Shown here: in pieces, positions 49,241 to 60,132 of the stretch
Numbering within the stretch: the first letter of the stretch is position 1
Layout: every line of letters starts with the position of its first letter
DNA from: Polyodon spathula
Taxonomy: Eukaryota; Chordata; Actinopteri; Acipenseriformes; Polyodontidae
NCBI RefSeq assembly: GCF_017654505.1
Contig: NC_054534.1
Span: 43,771,726 to 43,835,725 of the forward strand
Length of the DNA stretch: 64,000 bases
Direction of reading: 5' to 3'
The notes under the pieces: generated by a model
What the model was told of the DNA's origin: nothing
Database searches by the model: none
Seen by the model: only the letters and a program-made list of their open reading frames with translations
Program-made: the position numbers and the translations under genes

Positions 49241-49311
<71 letters not shown>
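49241..49311. repeat. (TG)n(TA)n microsatellite
   Basis: TG at 49241-49262 then TA to 49311, abutting the right Tc1 terminus; mirror image of the left flank. Confidence 0.95.
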
Positions 49312-49315
<4 letters not shown>

Positions 49316-49779
49316 AAATTAAAAAACTGAAAATGAATATAAAAACTGTCAACGTGCGTTTTGGAAAAATGTAAATATAATAACACTGTCATGATTTCCG
49401 TTACATGAGAGTAGATGTTAAAACTTCTTGCCGATTTTAGACTTGGCTCTCGCCAAGATAAGCACCAACTAAGACGTAGCTATCCTTCTGTCTGGCGTTG
49501 ATGGCTAAAGTGTAATGCTTGCTCCAGGGATCAGCTTATTTTGCTTCCCTGGCATATCAGCACACACTACAGCTGCAATGCTGGTTCCAGGGATCAACAA
49601 CAGTGTGGCCTCCCTAGTGCATCAGCATGACAACCATCTGGACTGAGCTGAGTAGGGTACTTCTCTCGGGTCTTCAAGTGGACACCTTCCATCCTTGGTG
49701 TTTCGTCGACTAGCCCGCTACACCTCAAGGGGGCTCTACAGTGACTCTGGCATCCCAGAATCACCCCCTCCGTCCCCCA

Positions 49780-52645
49780 CTCAGCTCAGCCCAGCTTACT
49801 TACTGTACCTGTGCATCAACATTGCTTTCTTTCTATTGTGCTTGAAATCTTTCCATCTCAACCACAGCCAGTTGCTGCTCCTTTCTGCTGCTTCAGATAA
49901 GTTCTTCACTCTGCTTCGCAACTCTTGACCACTGAATACGACATCTCTGAGGAACCGGGCTGTAGAGTGTGGCACAAATCTTCGACAACCCACCTCCACT
50001 GGGTAAACCCAGACTCTCCATCCTCGCTGTTCCACTTCAGCAGCTAGTTGAGCATACTGAGTTTATTCCTCTCATAAGCCTCATCTACAGCATCCTCCCA
50101 CGGCACTGTTAACTCTACCAGGTGAACAAGGCATGCTGATCCAGAACTCAAGACAATATCTGGTCGAAGGTTAGTGGTGTCAATCTCAGGTGGAAAAATA
50201 AGATGTTGACCAACATCTGCCAGTTCTAGCAGCTTCCAGTTGTCCTAGATGAGGCTTGTTTTTAATACCTTTTCTTGTGGTTGCTCCCCTGGACAGAGGA
50301 ATGCTATCCTTTATCTAATGCTGTCCTTTATATAATCTTTATTCTTATATAGCACCTTTCATAGTGGACCACCATCACAAAGCACTTTACAGAGGTAGGC
50401 TGTGAACTGTGCATTATATGCAGAGTCACTTACAATAGGACATTGATTTAACATCTCATCCGCAGGATGGAGCACAAGGAGGTTAAGTGACTTGCTCAGA
50501 GTCACACAGTGAGTCAGTCAGTGACAGAGGTGGGATTTGAACCGGTGACCTTCTGGTTACAATACCTGGACTTTAACCACTGGACCACACTGCCTTTGTG
50601 TGTAATGTTTTAATGGAACTGGTGGCAACTTATTGGTCATGTTATGCTTGTTTTCCAATGCTAAGGCCAAACAACGCAGCACCTGGTCATGATGCCAAGT
50701 AAACCATCCTTGGCTAAGACCCACCTAACATCCTGTCAAAATGTGCCTTAATTTTGCTGGTGATGAGCACAAAGGATATGACAGATCCTCTCCTACCCAA
50801 AGGTTTAGGTTCTGTGGTGATGGGAGAACATATGTTGACCTGATGAGGAAAGAGATCTTGCTCTGTTCCGTTGTCCATAGGTCTCGCCAGCCAATCTTGT
50901 GTTGTTCCACACTCTCCCATCTCATCCATTCTCCCTTCATGGCCTGGGAAACTGCCTTTACATACCTCCTCCTACTGCTTTTGCATCCTGTTGACTACCA
51001 GCTTTCACCGTTGAGCTGGGGCTGCCTTGTGCCATGGAAGAGCAGCTGAACTTCCATGCTGAACCTGCCTCATGATATCACCAATTCAAAGGGCAGTCTT
51101 TACATCATCCACGGCTTCCTTTGCTGCCCAATTACTTCCAGATTTCAACACAGGTGCTGCCTCCCTTACGCATTTATCGTGTGACTCTACTAATGTAAAT
51201 TCCAGTTGGACCTTGGCACACTTAAACTCCTCTGTTAGAGCGGAGACTGGTAGCCGCAGTATTTCTTTGCCATAAAGTCCCACTCTGCTGAGGCAGCGTG
51301 GAACTCCCAACCATTTCATGACGTGTGTACTGATTAAAGCTTCCAGCTTCTGTACTGTTGTCAATGAAACCTCGTACACAGTCAGTAGCCACAGCAGCCT
51401 TGGCAGTAGACCAAACAGAAAGCACCAGTTTGCCCAGTAAAGCTGTCTATGCTCTTTAACCCTTCCACTGCTTGTTGTCTCACTTCTCCCACACAAGCTG
51501 TGTCCTTTAGGTCCCCGTCATACCATCTCCCAAGACTTTTCACTGGCTTCTCAGACACTGTTGGTAGTGCCTCACCATTAATGTGGAACTTTTTTTTTTT
51601 TTTGAAGTCCGCTAATCCTCCTAATGTTAATCCCATAAACAATATAATTTAAGTAATAAAAGCAAGTATCGAGCCCCCACTCTAAGTAATGCAAAACAAC
51701 CAATTAAGATATGTATTAGTGCAATTACTTAGAGAAACCAGGTCAGTCTCAAATTCAGCAACTTAAACCCACAATAATTTAATACTTTGATTGTAAACTA
51801 CCTTCAAAATTGTTATCTTAAAAGTTAAGCATGCACACACAAAATACAGGTCACAACATTTTATATGCAAAAAAAAAGCTAGTTAGTTAGATTGTCTCTC
51901 TTTCTTTAACTATTTCTATTACCGTTAATCAAATATTTAACAAATAAATGCAAGACGCATTTAACAAAATCCCAGAAATAGACAATAATAACAATAAAAG
52001 AAAAATGTCCCGTATTCGGCAACGCGCGCTGGAGCTCTGTTGGTGACTGGCACTCCCTGCCACCTCTATTTTTCTCACTGGTGAATAACTTCTTTGCAAA
52101 TTTGAATGGGTCTTTATAAAAGTTAGTTGTCACATGCTCCTTTTTGCAGCGTTTCCGTAGATGCTCAGCTCTGCACAATGTTGCAGACTTATCTTTTATA
52201 ACCCTTTGTAACAGATTGAGTGCCTCCTTCTGACTTTGTTCTGCTCTTCTCCATTGCTTCCTCAGCTGTCTCCTTTCTCTAACCAAGTGTTCAATCTCTT
52301 GCTGCCATCTAGACTTTAAAAGAATAGTTTGTACTTCTTCCTTCCTTTTTTCAATTTCAAACCTCTCGCTTCCATATGCGTAGATGATGTCCCCAAATTT
52401 ATCCAGCTTCTTTTCAACAGTTCCTCTTAACCTTTCCAACACAAAACAGAGATCTTTTCTCTCTTACGCTGGTTCATCTGAACGGGTTCACCAGAATCAT
52501 TAGGTTCATCACTAGTTTTATCCATGCAAGTCCTCCTCACATCTATGACAGGGGTGCTGATATCCTGCGAAATGTGATTTGCTTCCTGTCTCTGGATTTC
52601 ATGTGACTGATGTGACTGACTTCGTAAGAATAATGTGAACACTTT
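49780..52645 (-). pseudogene. Non-LTR retrotransposon (LINE) relic in several blocks
   Basis: On the minus strand, in order: RWQQEIEHLVRERRQLRKQW then KEALNLLQRVIKDKSATLCR and NFYKDPFKFAKKLF (52370-52080, N-terminal basic region); FHINGEALPTVSEKPVKSLG and ALISTHVMKWLGVPRCLSRV (51600-51300, after the RT core); FLIRSTYVLPSPQNLNLWVG with YPLCSSPAKLRHILTGC (50830-50730, a zinc knuckle whose first Cys is Tyr); and EQRGWRVWVYPVEVGCR then NLSEAAERSSNWLWL (50030-49850). Block order matches long single-ORF LINEs common in fish. The RT core is deleted and 50327-50600 is a separate insertion. Clade is uncertain. Confidence 0.8.
50327..50600 (-). repeat. CORE/MIR-like SINE or L2-tail repeat inserted in the LINE relic
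   Basis: The text includes AGCACCTTTCATAGTGGACC, AAGCACTTTACA, GGAGGTTAAGTGACTTGCTC, AGAGTCACACAGTGAGTCAG, GGTGGGATTTGAACC and TTTAACCACTGGACCACACT. The GTTAAGTGACTTGCxCAxxG then TCACACAG block is shared with MIR/CORE-SINEs. Orientation is provisional. A second, more degraded fragment starts at 56352. Confidence 0.65.
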
Positions 52646-54014
52646 TCAATTATTTAATACATAATTTAATGTCATAACAGTTTGGGCGACAAACTGCTGG
52701 TTTAGGAATGAATAACAAACAGTAGCCTTAATTCTTAAAACTTATTTGGATACATAGAATTAAAAAGATAAGTATTTGGTAATTTCTTTGGAAACAGTTA
52801 TATAAATAATACAAAATAGCGTGCAGTGTAATTATTATTTTTTTTTTACGTTAACATTACTTTCCAATCTCTGCAATTGTGTGCCATTTTAAATGTTTAC
52901 CTCAAGACAAAATTATAATAACTACTAACAATGTTAAACATTTTTTATTAAAGCCAACATAAAATATATCCAAAGGGATTCAGTATAACCTTTTGTTGCT
53001 TTGCACTCTGTAGACACTTGTTTTCTTCCTTTATTTTGCAAGTAATGCATCCATTTCATCAAACACTGAAAACAAATTCAACCCGCTGCTATTGCTGTTA
53101 TTAAAATGCAACCACGCCTAATAAATAAAACAAAAAAACGTAAAAGTATGAGTATTATTATTAATAATTATATTTTCCGTTATTATTTATACTGTACTTC
53201 TAAAGATTGCAGAAAAAACTGCTTTTTTGAAATTACAGGTGATATGGTGGTTTAAACTACCTAAAGACAGGTACTGCATCGGAACCAAAAATGCACAGGA
53301 TTCATTATCTGCATGTACTGCAGGGACTCTGTAGCAACCTAGCACATTCACTGCCTGTTTGACACCCAGTTTTACATGCCTGTTTGTGCATGTAATGTAC
53401 AATTATGTTTGTGAATCTTTTTTTTTCTTATAAATCAGTCTTTGCAGAAACACTGGAACCAGTTAGAGACTACCTGTCTGATGCCATATCCATTTAAATA
53501 GAGTTCTTACCCTTTCTGTTGCTGAAAAGCATAAAAAAGCTGCTATTTACAAGTATAGTGCAAGAGTGCATTTTTGTCCGTCTAAGACTCTGTAGCTCTT
53601 TGCAGACTCCTAGCCTGTTCACACATCCCAGTTGTACTTGCTCATAATGGTGTACTGCAATACTGCATTTCAGTGCGTCTAAGAGATGGTGCTGCATGGG
53701 GAGGAAATGAGCTAGATTCATTATCTGCATGCGTCTGTTACTTAATTAAATAATTTAGGGTACAGTTGGAACAAAAACCAGGAGGGACACCGGCCCTCCA
53801 CGACCAGGATTGGAGGCCCCTGCTAGCAGGTTCATTGCTCCACATCACCAGATTTATATTGCACCCTTTTGAATTCAAACATTGAATGAATCCACCCTAT
53901 TGTTTCTTGCTAATTCTGCATTTATTATGTGCTTCTCCGGGCAAAATATATGTATTTTATGAAACAAGCGGTGTGTAGTGTAGTGACTATAACTTCCTTA
54001 CAGTGAGTATAAAG

Positions 54015-55865
54015 CAGTGTTTCTCGACGGGGGCAGTACCGCCCCCCAAGGGGCTTTCTGAAGCCAAAGTGGGGGGGTTACATCCAAGAGGCTGTTGTGT
54101 TTTCTTATTTAAAATTAAGGAAACTTTAATTTCAAAATTTTGATTAACTACTGTGGCATTCTTGTGTGTATTTCCCACACTGAAAGAGGCAGACAGTCAG
54201 GCGAGAGCCGGAATGGAGGCACAGAGACACAGAAATGCACTGAAGCACGCCAGCATGGCGGTCTGTATTTATTAACTCATAAAACTAAAAAGAAAAAAAG
54301 AAAAAGGTCATGTAACACTACCAGTAATGGTAGGACACAGAGGATGGTACAAGACTGTAAAAACATGCAGACAGGTAATTGTCTCCGGCGGAGTGCCACA
54401 GCAGCTAAACAATTAATTAAATCAATGTATTTACAACAATTAACCCAAAAATATACAGAAAACTCCATACTTCCCATATGCAGGGCTTCCGCCCTGCCAC
54501 ATATCCTCCTGCTCAGAATGAAACCCATAGGCGTCCATTCGTCAAAAACAAAAATCATAAGGGTGGGCAGGAGGGAACATTGGAGCCAGCCACAACCTCC
54601 ATACCATTCCACCAGACACCAGGCTCCAACGTTAGCGCAACACAATTATTCATAATATTGACTATATATTATATTATATGTCTATAACAATAAACACCAC
54701 GCAGTACACCGGCTGTGACATTACTGTCTTTGGCAGTGTTCATTGTGGCTGTTAAGGGCGTCATAGTTTGTTGTCCTTTATCGACAGTCGCTCCTCCCTC
54801 TCCGAGTACAGCGACGGCTCCTTCCTCCATGAATCAGGCTCCTGCCACTCAGCATTCTGTCTAGACACTCCTCCCTCCCAGCCTTTCAGACACAAAGCTC
54901 CACCCTCTCTGACGTAGTGACGTCACAGAACGTGAGCGATGTCTCCTGTTCAGCCGTTGCTGCCGGAGCAAGCAGAATTCCTCCAGTTTGCTTGTGAATG
55001 ATCCCCTCGAGGTACAGAACATTCACTTTACCCAAAGCGTTTTTATCATTTCATGAAAAAGTGAGGAGGAATTATTCTCCAGGGAAATACATATAATTAA
55101 TAAATAAATAAATAACCTTTAAAACCCCCATTATTGCTGTCATGAATATTTTGCAGACCTTTTTTTCTAAGTGTGAACATGTCAATTATAGTTATCAAAT
55201 GTATTTTTGATATAAATTAATGTTTTAATAATCATTTTTACTAAAAACATAATAGTACTCACTGCAACCAGATTCCTGATATTTGTATCTGGTTTGTCAG
55301 TTCCAAAGCAAAAACCGGGTACCCGATTTCAAAGGAACCGGTTTTCATCTGTATTGCATTCCACAGCAGTGCTTGCAAACAAAGGTACAGGGAAATGTTC
55401 CTGTCAGGACAACAGAGGAGGTCAGCACCTCTGGTCATTTTTTTTTTTTTTTTAAGTAACAAAAACGCTTCCTCATTGCTAAACATGAACTACTTTAGAT
55501 TTGTAATGACTGCAGTATAGGATACTGACCTTAAGGTCAGGGTTTCAATGTAGGGAGAGGATTATTAACAATAATCAGAGTGCGGTGTCCTGACAGGAGA
55601 ATTTCTTGTTACCTTTGTTAGGACATCCTCTCCACACCATGGTGCAAGCAAAGATGATATGTCGGCAATATTCCATAATAGTAAACATTTTATGTATGTA
55701 TTACATGTTGATTATACCAGTGACTGGGGTTTAATTTTTTTTTTTTTTAATGAATTGTTTCTCTAATTCTCAGAACTAGTGGAATTAAATGTAATTAATA
55801 ATTGATGTTAATTAAACTGCATTGTTAATCGGCAATAATTAGTAAAAAAATATTGAGAAACACTG
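54015..55865. mobile_element. hAT element, non-autonomous, with TSD
   Basis: Left CAGTGTTTCTC (54015-54025) and right GAGAAACACTG (55855-55865) are perfect 11-bp TIRs. The 8-bp flanks GTATAAAG (54007-54014) and GTGTAAAG (55866-55873) match at 7 of 8, as expected for a hAT target duplication. No transposase was seen; part of the interior is an LTR (54152-54501) and its neighbouring sequence. Confidence 0.82.
54152..54501 (-). mobile_element. LTR nested in the hAT element
   Basis: The 350-bp block runs TGTGGCATTCTTGTG to CGCCCTGCCACA, with TG...CA ends. To its right, tatcctcctgctc read on the minus strand is a purine run (gagcaggaggata) like a polypurine tract, so this would be the 3' LTR of a minus-oriented element whose other LTR is missing. 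Confidence 0.5.
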
Positions 55866-56351
55866 GTGTAAAGCAGTCAGATTTGTTCAAGGAATGTATA
55901 GCAAGAAACATGTTTCAGCTCGTTTCATCATTGTCAGATATGCGTGATGTAATAAGAAATTGAGTTGGTTTAACAATGTTAATTACAGCTTTAAAGGCAG
56001 GTAGAGAGTAGCAAGCCCAATTATAAACAACCTGACTTGCATTTTGTGTTTACCCACAGCTGAGTTTGAGATAAGAACGTGCCCTCTACCAGCATCCCAA
56101 AGTGGGCACTGATAAGTAAGGGAATGTCCATTTTTTCACACAAATGAAGGGTTCTGAAACTCCAGGAGCAATTAGGGAGCTGCTCATGCTGCCAGCATAC
56201 CACATTGCAAGACCCTGGGTGGTTTAGAACCCCTTTACCATACCAAACAGACTGCTCTTTCTCACCCTTTTGAGGGTGATTGACCCAAGGTCTTCAAACA
56301 CTTTTAACTCCCTAAATTACCGTACCACTAGTTTTAAAAAGCTCTTTATTT

Positions 56352-56520
56352 AAATTAAAGATAATACCTTGGATTTATACGGCACCTTTCATCCCATAGG
56401 ATACCAAAGCTCTTTACACACCGTAGCTATTTACTTTGCCAGTACACTGACACAGCAGTTAAAGTGGGAGAAGTGAGGAATTGCTTAGCCATTTGACTTA
56501 CAGGAGGAAATTTAAGTAGA
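56352..56520. repeat. Degraded SINE-like fragment
   Basis: GCACCTTTCATCCCATAGGA and AAGCTCTTTACA resemble the start of the repeat at 50327; the conserved CORE block is not clear. Confidence 0.4.
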
Positions 56521-56721
56521 CCAGAATGTAAGTGCCTTAATTGGAATTTAGCCATTATATTTTCATAGTCCAACTGTTAAAAAAATTATTTGTAGCCTAC
56601 TGTTTAAACTATCAGTAATAGGTAAAGAATATTTTACCAGTACAATACAATAGTGTTTATGTTAAGTTGTTGAAGGGCACTGGTCTCTTAAAACCCATAA
56701 GTGAAAGAGCTGATATAGGCC

Positions 56722-56975
56722 TGTGACAGAAAGACAATGATTCTTGGTGGTAACCCCCCCCCCCTGACCTGTGAGGGTGCTAAGTAATGGGAACAGAGTA
56801 CCCAGGACTACTTGGCCGGACACTTCGTTCCGAAGGTTAAAAGGAAGTCGGTCACTTATAAAATGGGCGGAGCTTCGGTACACTAACTCATCGACCCGGA
56901 AGGGAAATGATGTGGTAGCCGCAGATTGGAGGAGCGGCTGCAATCGTTTACCAAGGGGTCATGAGTGACAGTATA
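56722..56975 (+). repeat. Dispersed repeat family R1, full-length copy
   Basis: The copy starts TGACAGAAAGACAATGATTC and ends CAAGGGGTCATGAGTGACAG. The GTGACAG heptamer occurs at both ends. It includes GACCCGGAAGGGAAATGATG. About 250 bp, GC-richer than its surroundings. Confidence 0.75.
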
Positions 56976-57581
56976 TTGGTTTTGGTTATTGGCAAAAGAA
57001 CCTAGAAGGACCTGTATTGTGAATATATGTATTGTGAGTGTTTGTTTGTTTTGTATAATTGTTGCTTGTTATTATTAGACAGCTAACACGTTGCAGAGCT
57101 GTAGCCAGAGGCCAGCACAAAAGCAAATGAGATTTTTTGGAATACCATGTTCCTTCTCAAAAATGTGTTTTAATATTAGCCTTTAATAAAGGAAAACTAC
57201 TGCTTTAATTAAATGTCATGTATCTATTTCAGTGCAAAGAACAAAATGTAAAAGGTACAGTACAAACCCAGCCTGTTTTCAAGATCCTTAGGTCTAAAAT
57301 CCTGTTCTCAACAACATAAATAAAGGCAATGTGTGCTATTCTCCACCATATTATATCTTGAAAGAATGAAAATCTAAATATAAATGTTACTATCCTGTTG
57401 TTTTTCTAGAAAAGAAATACATAATAAAGCAAATCAACTAATATAAGTGGTATTTCATATACAGTAACACAATATTTCCCAGGTTAGAATTCCTAAATCA
57501 AATTTCAATTAAAGGGTAGGGTTTTTACAAATTGAGTTAGTGTTAATTTTTTAATTTTATTTTTATTTTCCATTGATGCAG

Positions 57582-57766
57582 TGGACCATGCAGTGGAACA
57601 GGCACACCACGGACTGTTTTTCAATCAAGGCCAGTGCTGCCTGGCAGGATCCAGGATATTTGTGGAGGAGACCATTTATGAAGAATTTGTACGCAGGAGT
57701 GTGGAGCGAGCCAAGCAGCGTGTTTTAGGAAACCCTTTCATCCCTGGAGTGGATCAGGGTCCACAG
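57582..57766 (+). CDS. aldh1a1: ALDH1A exon: catalytic cysteine
   Basis: A 185-bp exon (ttgatgcag|TGG to CAG|gtactg) encodes (L)[19 protein letters not shown], then [20 protein letters not shown] and onward to GVDQGPQ. The second Cys of GQCC is the nucleophile (human C303), here residue 316; the Glu-Cys spacing of 34 is conserved. AHHG and GNPFIPGV resemble ALDH1A1, while FFNQGQCC also fits ALDH1A2. Confidence 0.95.
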
Positions 57767-58435
57767 GTACTGTATTGCTGGATTGCTTTAGTTTTATATG
57801 CCTTCTCTAAAGGGGCTGCTAAAAAACAAAATCATATTATGTATCTAGAAGTGTCCCATAAAATCTTATCAGTCCAGTCTACTTTTAAAAGTCTCCATCC
57901 TAGTACTCTAAAAAATAATCTGCATATTTTCAGAACATTACCACTAAAAACTACTGTTACCAGTGACCTGAACACATTTGAATTTGAACACATTTGACCT
58001 GAACACATTTTGAAATACATCCCAATCGTGCTGAATTATTGCCATATTACTGTGATGTTTATTTGTAATATTGTAGTACTGTATGAGAAGGGGGCAGGTT
58101 TTTTTTTTTTTTTAATTGAACTATTTAATAATGGAAAATAACTAGAAGAAAATGTATTAAAACAGTATGTGCCCTGCAGCACACTATAAACAATTCTGCC
58201 TTTGTTCTTTTAGAGGTAACTTTATCCGTAGCCCTTGCACAGTGGTAGTTTATAATAAGAACATTTTCTTGTGCTGTTGTACACATGGAAATGTTCTGTA
58301 GTTATTTTAACAAAGCCATGGGCTGCAAAGACTGTTAAAAGTATAATGAAAACATACATTTGTGGTCAGTGTAGGAAGGGTTAACATGCTACATTTTAGT
58401 ATAACATTGCAATCATCTCACTGTTGTGCTAACAG

Positions 58436-58600
58436 ATTGACAAAAAGCAGTTTGATAAAATCCTGGAATTGATTGAGAGTGGGAGGAAGGAGGGAGCCAA
58501 GTTGGAATGTGGAGGATCACAGTGGGGAGACAAAGGCCTCTTCGTTCAACCTACAGTATTCTCAGATGTTACAGATGAAATGCGTATTGCCAAAGAAGAG
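58436..58600 (+). CDS. aldh1a1: ALDH1A exon: [16 protein letters not shown] segment
   Basis: A 165-bp, phase 0-0 exon (aacag|ATT to GAG|gtaaga) encodes 55 residues containing [53 protein letters not shown] is the ALDH1A1 form (ALDH1A2 FIEPTVFS, ALDH1A3 FIKPTVFS). Confidence 0.95.
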
Positions 58601-58799
58601 GTAAGATGTGCCAAATTTATGACGCAAGTTTATAAAGCAAATAAATGGAGCATTAAAAAATGTCAATTCACAAAAAATGTATGCATTCTAATGAGTTGTT
58701 TGAGATTCCTCAGTGTTTTTTTTTTTTTTTTTTCTAATTAAATCTGTGAATGTTTCATAAAGATTTTCTGGCTTTCAGAGTCTTCACTTTGTTCAAATA

Positions 58800-59800
58800 A
58801 TAAAAATGACTAGTGTTGCCGACAACTTTATGGCTTCCAGTAACAGTACCGGTACCAGTACCAAACACTTTAGCCAGTAGTGCAGAATGCACACATGGGT
58901 TACTATGTGTGTTTCCATAAGCATCTACCATCCTACCGAATTTCATCAGTTTTCGAGCAACTTGTGGCAGAAAGAAGAAGAATAATAACTAGAGTTGCCA
59001 GCAACTTTACGGCTTCCAATACCAGTACCTAACACTTTAGCGAATAGTGCAGAATGCCATTATTACATAGCAACCATGACCCTATATGCACTCTACAAGG
59101 AGTTATAATCCAGTTTTACATTTGATCTTTAGGAAAGGTCAGAAGTCACAGGCAGTAATATATTTTTTTATAGCGCATACATGGGTTGCGATATGTGTTC
59201 TTTAGTAACCATGACCCACTAGAAGGAGTTATAAGGCAGTTTTGTATGTTGATGATGTCATCCAACGTGGTCGACATGTTTTTTATTGTAGGAACTTCCC
59301 TTGACCAAATCTTAAAGACAACTATACTAGGATCATGGGTGCTACTTTTTGGTTTAATCGGACTAGCGGTTTATAGTTTGTGATTATGACATCTGTACTG
59401 CATGACGACATGCAGCATGGCTGCCATACCACACAACCTATCAGCTTCTTACGAACACCAGTTAATCTTGGACTATCCCTCAACAAGTATACCAACTTTC
59501 AGAACTCTGCAATAAGTGGTTTTCGAAAGACAAATTTTTACATTTAGGCAAAAAAATGTTTTTCAATCCAATATGGCAGCCAAACCATGTGACCTACAAC
59601 ATATGTTCAATTAACATTTACCAACTTCCCATAAGCATCTACCATCCTACCAAATTCCGTCAGTTTTCGAGCAACTTTTGGCGCGAAGAAGAAGAAGAAG
59701 AAGAAGAAGAAGAAGAAGAAGAAGAAGAAGAAGAAGAAGAAGAAGAAGAAGAAGAAGAATTATTATTCCAGCAATAACAATAGGCATAGGCCTGGAAGCC
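58800..59800 (+). repeat. Partial tandem repeat ending in an expanded (GAA)n
   Basis: The block CACTTTAGCxAxTAGTGCAG occurs at 58868 and 59034, and CCATAAGCATCTACCATCCT at 58915 and 59629, each followed by GTCAGTTTTCGAGCAACTT. The first block ends GAAAGAAGAAGAATAATAAC; the second ends in (GAA)23 at 59691-59759 then TTATTATT. Two diverged units of one repeat that ends in GAA. Confidence 0.7.
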
Positions 59801-59974
59801 TAACTAGAGCTTTCTGATAACTAGAGGGTGCATCAAATGAACAAGAAGATTGGGTCTTCCTTGAAGTTATTTAATATAAATTCACTTAAATGAAAAAAAA
59901 GATTGTGCAAAGCTGTCCAAGTTTTGGTGCGGTTATTTGTGTTATGCCATCTTTATCTTTTTTCTTTTTTTTAG

Positions 59975-60132
59975 ATATTTGGACCAGTCCAACAGATTAT
60001 GAAGTTTAAAACTATTGATGAAGTCATTAAGAGAGCAAACAGCACACACTATGGTTTGGTTGCAGGAGTTTTCACTCAGGACATCAATAAAGCACTCACC
60101 ATTGCATCATCCCTCCAAGCCGGTACTGTGTG
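59975..60132 (+). CDS. aldh1a1: ALDH1A exon: IFGPVQ motif; last exon found in the window
   Basis: A 158-bp exon (tttttttag|ATA to TGTG|gtaagt) encodes [40 protein letters not shown] and [13 protein letters not shown], ending within the Trp codon (TG|G). [12 protein letters not shown] and SxLQAGTVW favour ALDH1A1. From the 21460 Met to here are 465 complete codons; about 52 residues (GFKMSGNGRE, EYTEVKTVT) remain for two exons not found before position 64000. The full protein should be near 518 residues, or about 542 with the extra first exon. Confidence 0.95.

Larger units (their letters stand above)
57767..59974 (+). other. ALDH1A introns around 58.0 and 59.2 kb
   Basis: Introns 57767-58435 (nothing seen) and 58601-59974 (tandem-like repeats listed separately). 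Confidence 0.85.

Noticed and set aside
54140..54655. 171-codon plus-strand frame
   Set aside because: It crosses LTR borders and lacks any domain; the LTR interpretation explains the sequence better.
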